DNA from: Lactiplantibacillus paraplantarum
Lineage (GTDB): Bacteria; Bacillota; Bacilli; Lactobacillales; Lactobacillaceae
NCBI RefSeq assembly: GCF_003641145.1
Contig: NZ_CP032744.1
Location: 3,069,858 to 3,133,857 of the forward strand
Length of the DNA stretch: 64,000 nucleotides
Direction of reading: 5' to 3'
Part shown: positions 61,141 through 64,000 of the stretch, piece after piece
Layout of the letters: every line of letters starts with the position of its first letter
How positions within the stretch are numbered: position 1 is the first letter of the stretch
Notes under the pieces: model-generated
What the model was told of the DNA's origin: nothing
The model's input: only the letters and a program-made list of their open reading frames with translations
The model's database searches: none
Program-made: the position numbers and the translations under genes

Positions 61141-62100
61141 CTATTTGCGAATTGCCACAACTACGGCACGGTGTGGATCACGACCTTCCGAGAATGTCGT
61201 AACATGCCGATTATTCGCTAGTTCAGCGTGAATTAATTTACGTTCAAATGATGGCATTGGATCCAAAAAGACTTGTTTGCCCGTTGCAATTACTTCTCTA
61301 GCCGTACTCTCCGCTAATCGCTTGAGCGTTGCAGCCCGACGCTCACGATAATCATCGACATCCAGCACCACATTGACGTGCGACGCACCGTGATGATTCA
61401 TATAAACTTGCGCTAAATCTTGCAATGCATTAATCGTTCGACCATGTTTTCCAATCAACAAGCCCTGCTTAGCCGTATCAAAATTTAAAGTGGCATAGCG
61501 GTTACCAAAATCAACATCAAGATCAGCCGTGACCCCCAGTGCCTTAACCACTGTAAGCAAGTAGTCGCACAAAGCGCGCACCGCAGTTTCGTTAGCCGCT
61601 TGGCGAGCAGCAATTTCAGCTGGTGTCCGGGGTGACTGACCGTCATTAGCTGAAGCAACTTTAGTCTTATCGGTAGCTACTGGTTGGTCTTCATCACCAG
61701 CCACAACGGGGCCCATAGTATCCGCGACCGAGGCTGGCTTGGTCACTGTTTTAGTGTGGGTAGCAGTGCTAGTCGCTGGCTTGGCTGAGTCAGTAGTGGC
61801 CTGGCTGGTCGGCATTGATGTTGCTGATCCAACAGTTGACCCAGACACTGATGATGTCGTCGATTCAACGGACATTGCCTGTTTCGACATAGTCATCGTG
61901 GAAGCCGACGTCGCTGTTTCAGGCGTTTCAGCAGGTGACACCACCGTTAACCGTACTTGGGCGGGTTGCTTACCCAGTCCTAAAAACCCTTTTTTGGCTT
62001 TAGCGATAACTTCAACTTCAACTTGATCACGTGTCCGGTGCAATTGTTTTAGACCAGCCGCAATCGCGGCCGCGACGGTATTACCTTCAAATACTGTCAT
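61141..62100 (-). CDS. khpB: RNA-binding protein KhpB (Jag), with long Ser/Thr-rich linker
   Basis: 319 residues: Jag-N domain (TVFEGNTVAAAIAAGLKQLH, ending KGFLGLGKQPAQVRL, 1-55), a Ser/Thr/Ala-rich linker of about 110 residues (60-165), a KH domain with GKHGRTINALQDL, and an R3H domain (ERKLIHAELANNRHV). Bacillus Jag is about 208 residues, so the linker is the extra part. KhpB binds RNA with KhpA and affects cell elongation and division in streptococci. ATG 62100. Confidence 0.94.
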   Translation of the reverse strand: MTVFEGNTVAAAIAAGLKQLHRTRDQVEVEVIAKAKKGFLGLGKQPAQVRLTVVSPAETPETATSASTMTMSKQAMSVESTTSSVSGSTVGSATSMPTSQATTDSAKPATSTATHTKTVTKPASVADTMGPVVAGDEDQPVATDKTKVASANDGQSPRTPAEIAARQAANETAVRALCDYLLTVVKALGVTADLDVDFGNRYATLNFDTAKQGLLIGKHGRTINALQDLAQVYMNHHGASHVNVVLDVDDYRERRAATLKRLAESTAREVIATGKQVFLDPMPSFERKLIHAELANNRHVTTFSEGRDPHRAVVVAIRK

Positions 62101-62278
62101 GCTTGAATCCTCCTCGTTAAAAATCCTGCTTTCATTATAGCATTACCATTCACCATGCGAACATCTGAGTATGAACACTTAATGAACCCTTACAACGATA
62201 TAGCAGCATTTATGACATCTGACGATTTTGACTAATTAGTAAATTTCACACCATTCATAAATAGTCAGCTACAAAAAA

Positions 62279-62302
62279 AGACCCACCACACATGGCAGGT
62301 CT
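62279..62302 (-). terminator. terminator after yidC
   Basis: Stem AGACCTGCCA/TGGTGGGTCT (62279-62302, minor mismatches) followed on the minus strand by TTTTTTT. Confidence 0.85.
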
Positions 62303-62310
62303 ACTTGTAT

Positions 62311-63144
62311 TTAACGTTTATGATTACGAATCGCGCGTTTTCTAGCTTTTTCAAGTGTCCGCTTACGATCACGTTCTGCTTGCTTCTTTGCTTCCCGTTC
62401 GCGATTAATCTTGAATGGGTTTTGCAATAGCAAGGTCTGTCCAACTTGGAACGCGTTGGAAATCACCCAGTACAAGGATAAGGCCGATGGGACGTTAATG
62501 GCAGTAATTAAAATAATTACGGGCATTAAGTACGTCATCGAAGTCGTCATCCCATTTTGTTCTGGTTGCGACTTCATCGCTAACCAGGAACTAGCAAACG
62601 TAAATAACGCCGCTAGAATTGGCAAAACGTAGTAGGGGTCCTTGCTACCTAATTGAAGCCATAAGAACGAACCAGACTTCAAGACTTGTGTCCGCCAGAT
62701 TGCTTGGTACAACGCAATCAAGATTGGCAACTGAACTAGCATTGGCAACATGCTGGCCATTGGATGTACACCATGTTTGGCATACAGTTTCTTCATTTCC
62801 GCTTGGAGCTTCTGCTGAGTTTCCATATCGCGTGATGAATACTTCTTTTGCAAAGCCTTCATCTGCGGTTGAACTTCTTGCATCGCAACCATATTACGGG
62901 TCTGGAAGATCATCAATGGCAAGATGATAACCCGGATGATCAACGTAAAGACGATGATCCCAAGGCCATAACTATGACCAAACAAGTTTGATAACCAAAT
63001 AATCGCCCGTGAGAAGTTCAAGATGATTAAGCCATCCCAAAATCCGGTGCTCTTATCCGTGATTGGGGTATTACTACACCCACTCAAAACTAGTACGATC
63101 GCTAGTACGGCCAGCATTGCCAGTATTTTTCTGTACTTTTTCAA
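62311..63144 (-). CDS. yidC: membrane protein insertase YidC/SpoIIIJ
   Basis: 277 residues. Lipoprotein signal with lipobox VLSGC-SN (lipid Cys about residue 23), five membrane segments, FTLIIRVIILPLMIFQTRNM with the conserved groove Arg, the coiled cytoplasmic loop (KALQKKYSSRDMETQQKLQ) and a basic C-tail. Inserts proteins into the membrane, alone or with Sec. 15 nt after rnpA. Confidence 0.97.
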   Translation of the reverse strand: MKKYRKILAMLAVLAIVLVLSGCSNTPITDKSTGFWDGLIILNFSRAIIWLSNLFGHSYGLGIIVFTLIIRVIILPLMIFQTRNMVAMQEVQPQMKALQKKYSSRDMETQQKLQAEMKKLYAKHGVHPMASMLPMLVQLPILIALYQAIWRTQVLKSGSFLWLQLGSKDPYYVLPILAALFTFASSWLAMKSQPEQNGMTTSMTYLMPVIILITAINVPSALSLYWVISNAFQVGQTLLLQNPFKINREREAKKQAERDRKRTLEKARKRAIRNHKR

Positions 63145-63159
63145 ACGAATGTCCTCACT

Positions 63160-63504
63160 TTAATCATTGTCCAGCAGGTGCGCTAGCTTTAGCGCATGGC
63201 TTAGATAAGCTTTGGTTTCGGCTTGCGACTTACCAGCAACGGTTGGTCGGGCAATGACGAGAAAGTCTGCATCTTGCTTAAGCTGCGGCTTTAGCTCGGT
63301 GATTGATTGCCGAATCCGGCGTTTGACCCAGTTACGCGCAACGGCGTTCCCGATCTTCTTACCGACCGAAATACCGACGCGGAAATGGGGTTGCCCCGGT
63401 TTTTCCAAAACGTAAATGACAAATTGACGATTGGCATACGAGTTGCGGGTCTCAAAAACTTGTTGGAACTCAGTTTCTTTTTTTACCCGATATGATTTTC
63501 GCAT
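63160..63504 (-). CDS. rnpA: ribonuclease P protein component
   Basis: 114 residues. RKSYRVKKETEFQQVFETR and the RNR-type core RNWVKRRIRQSITE with FRVGISVGKKIGNAVAR. It helps RnpB RNA cleave tRNA 5' leaders. Follows rpmH by 110 nt with a terminator-like hairpin between. Confidence 0.97.
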   Translation of the reverse strand: MRKSYRVKKETEFQQVFETRNSYANRQFVIYVLEKPGQPHFRVGISVGKKIGNAVARNWVKRRIRQSITELKPQLKQDADFLVIARPTVAGKSQAETKAYLSHALKLAHLLDND

Positions 63505-63595
63505 AATCCATCTCCATGTGTGCGCTCAAGCTCTTGAGCGAATTGCTACACAACTTTACAGCCCTAAACACCTGGTCTAGGACTGTAAAGAAAAA

Positions 63596-63614
63596 GCCAC
63601 TGATTATCAGTGGC
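63596..63614 (-). terminator. hairpin between rpmH and rnpA
   Basis: GCCACTGA/TCAGTGGC stem with a 3-nt loop, then TTTTT on the minus strand, directly after the rpmH stop. It probably attenuates so that more L34 than RnpA is made. Confidence 0.85.
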
Positions 63615-63749
63615 CTATGCAGACAATACTTTTCTGCCTCGTTGGCGTCGACGGGCTAACACTTTACGGCCATTGCTGGTGCTCATCCGTTTGCGGAAAC
63701 CATGTACGCGTTGACGATGGCGCTTCTTTGGTTGGTAAGTTCTCTTCAT
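63615..63749 (-). CDS. rpmH: 50S ribosomal protein L34
   Basis: 44 residues, [20 protein letters not shown] with [15 protein letters not shown] and GRKVLSA at the end, the full L34 signature. Two adjacent ATG codons; 63749 has GGAGG at the better distance. It marks the origin region; dnaA is expected beyond the right edge. Confidence 0.97.
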   Translation of the reverse strand: MKRTYQPKKRHRQRVHGFRKRMSTSNGRKVLARRRQRGRKVLSA

Positions 63750-63840
63750 CATGACACCTCCTTCTCCATAATGACATGAATCAATTCGATTAAGTCGTTA
63801 TTTTCAAAACGCAGTTTACATCTAAACGCATTTCCTGACT

Positions 63841-63869
63841 ACTATAGCATATTTTTATTTATTTGAAAA
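63841..63869 (-). promoter_or_regulatory. probable rpmH promoter
   Basis: On the minus strand TTTTCA (63864-63869), 17 nt, TATAGT (63841-63846), with TATGC just before the -10. The A/T-rich rest to 64000 holds one weak DnaA-box-like TGTGGATTG (63933-63941, 7 of 9) and no gene. Confidence 0.6.
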
Positions 63870-64000
63870 CCAGTAAATTAAATTTCTCGACACTATTTAA
63901 GCGACTAAAAAATATTTAATTGCGAATTTCTTTGTGGATTGTCACTAGCTAACTTTCCGTTATTCGCAATTTAATCACAGGATTATTGACAAATTAACGG

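Noticed and set aside
63933..63941. DnaA box near the right edge
   Set aside because: TGTGGATTG matches 7 of 9 and is alone in the visible part; a cluster is needed to call an origin.

Overview
The window looks like the chromosome of a Lactiplantibacillus plantarum-type lactic acid bacterium just to one side of the replication origin. Three things point there: the order rpmH-rnpA-yidC-khpB(jag)-mnmE-mnmG at the right end, the usp-padR-padC (phenolic acid decarboxylase) locus, and a four-gene WxL cell-surface (csc) cluster. A perfect parS centromere site at 47311 fits an origin-proximal position. Moderate-to-low GC, GGAGG ribosome binding sites, many PTS operons, CcpA-type cre sites and a T-box leader all fit Lactobacillales. 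The species name is an inference from gene content.

Layout, left to right. (1) 1-10776: a quinate/shikimate catabolic island. It holds a partial apbE, aroD, three YdiB-like quinate/shikimate dehydrogenases, a short-chain dehydrogenase, a TIM-barrel probable 3-dehydroshikimate dehydratase, two MFS permeases and two LysR regulators. No chorismate-branch biosynthetic partner is present, so the set reads as catabolic or redox use of cyclitol acids. (2) 10913-12068: a small membrane protein and an intracellular esterase. (3) 12098-18539: a GntR regulator cut by an IS30-family element with a 4-bp target duplication. Divergent from it is a peptidoglycan-sugar operon (EIIC, murQ, murK-like kinase, mupG) for importing and splitting MurNAc-GlcNAc type sugars. 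(4) 18762-29504: two aryl-beta-glucoside PTS operons, each controlled by its own BglG-type antiterminator and two RAT/terminator switches. (5) 29537-31753: a GH65 disaccharide phosphorylase.

(6) 31988-38947: the rhamnose operon rhaB-rhaM-rhaA-rhaD, an AraC regulator, and a divergent sugar isomerase-like protein plus SGNH hydrolase pair. (7) 39089-45338: an insertion-rich stretch. It has an IS66 element with 8-bp target duplication and a frameshifted tnpC, a nonsense-mutated small ORF, a GRP-type sugar transporter, a GPH symporter that has lost its 5' part, and an IS3-family element. (8) 45430-50564: usp, padR/padC with a 40-bp palindromic operator, parS, a hydratase-family enzyme, an apparently orphan T-box leader with a 29-codon ORF, a GNAT protein and a DegV protein. 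(9) 50681-53287: an XRE regulator, aminopeptidase C and signal peptidase I. (10) 53488-57328: the csc WxL surface-complex operon. (11) 57589-63749: the conserved near-origin genes on the minus strand.

The main functional themes are plant-derived carbon use (quinate/shikimate, aryl-glucosides, rhamnose, phenolic acids) and cell-wall sugar recycling. Perfect or near-perfect cre sites overlap several promoters, so carbon catabolite control is probably shared. Three insertion sequences have broken or flanked genes here: one regulator is disrupted and one transporter truncated.
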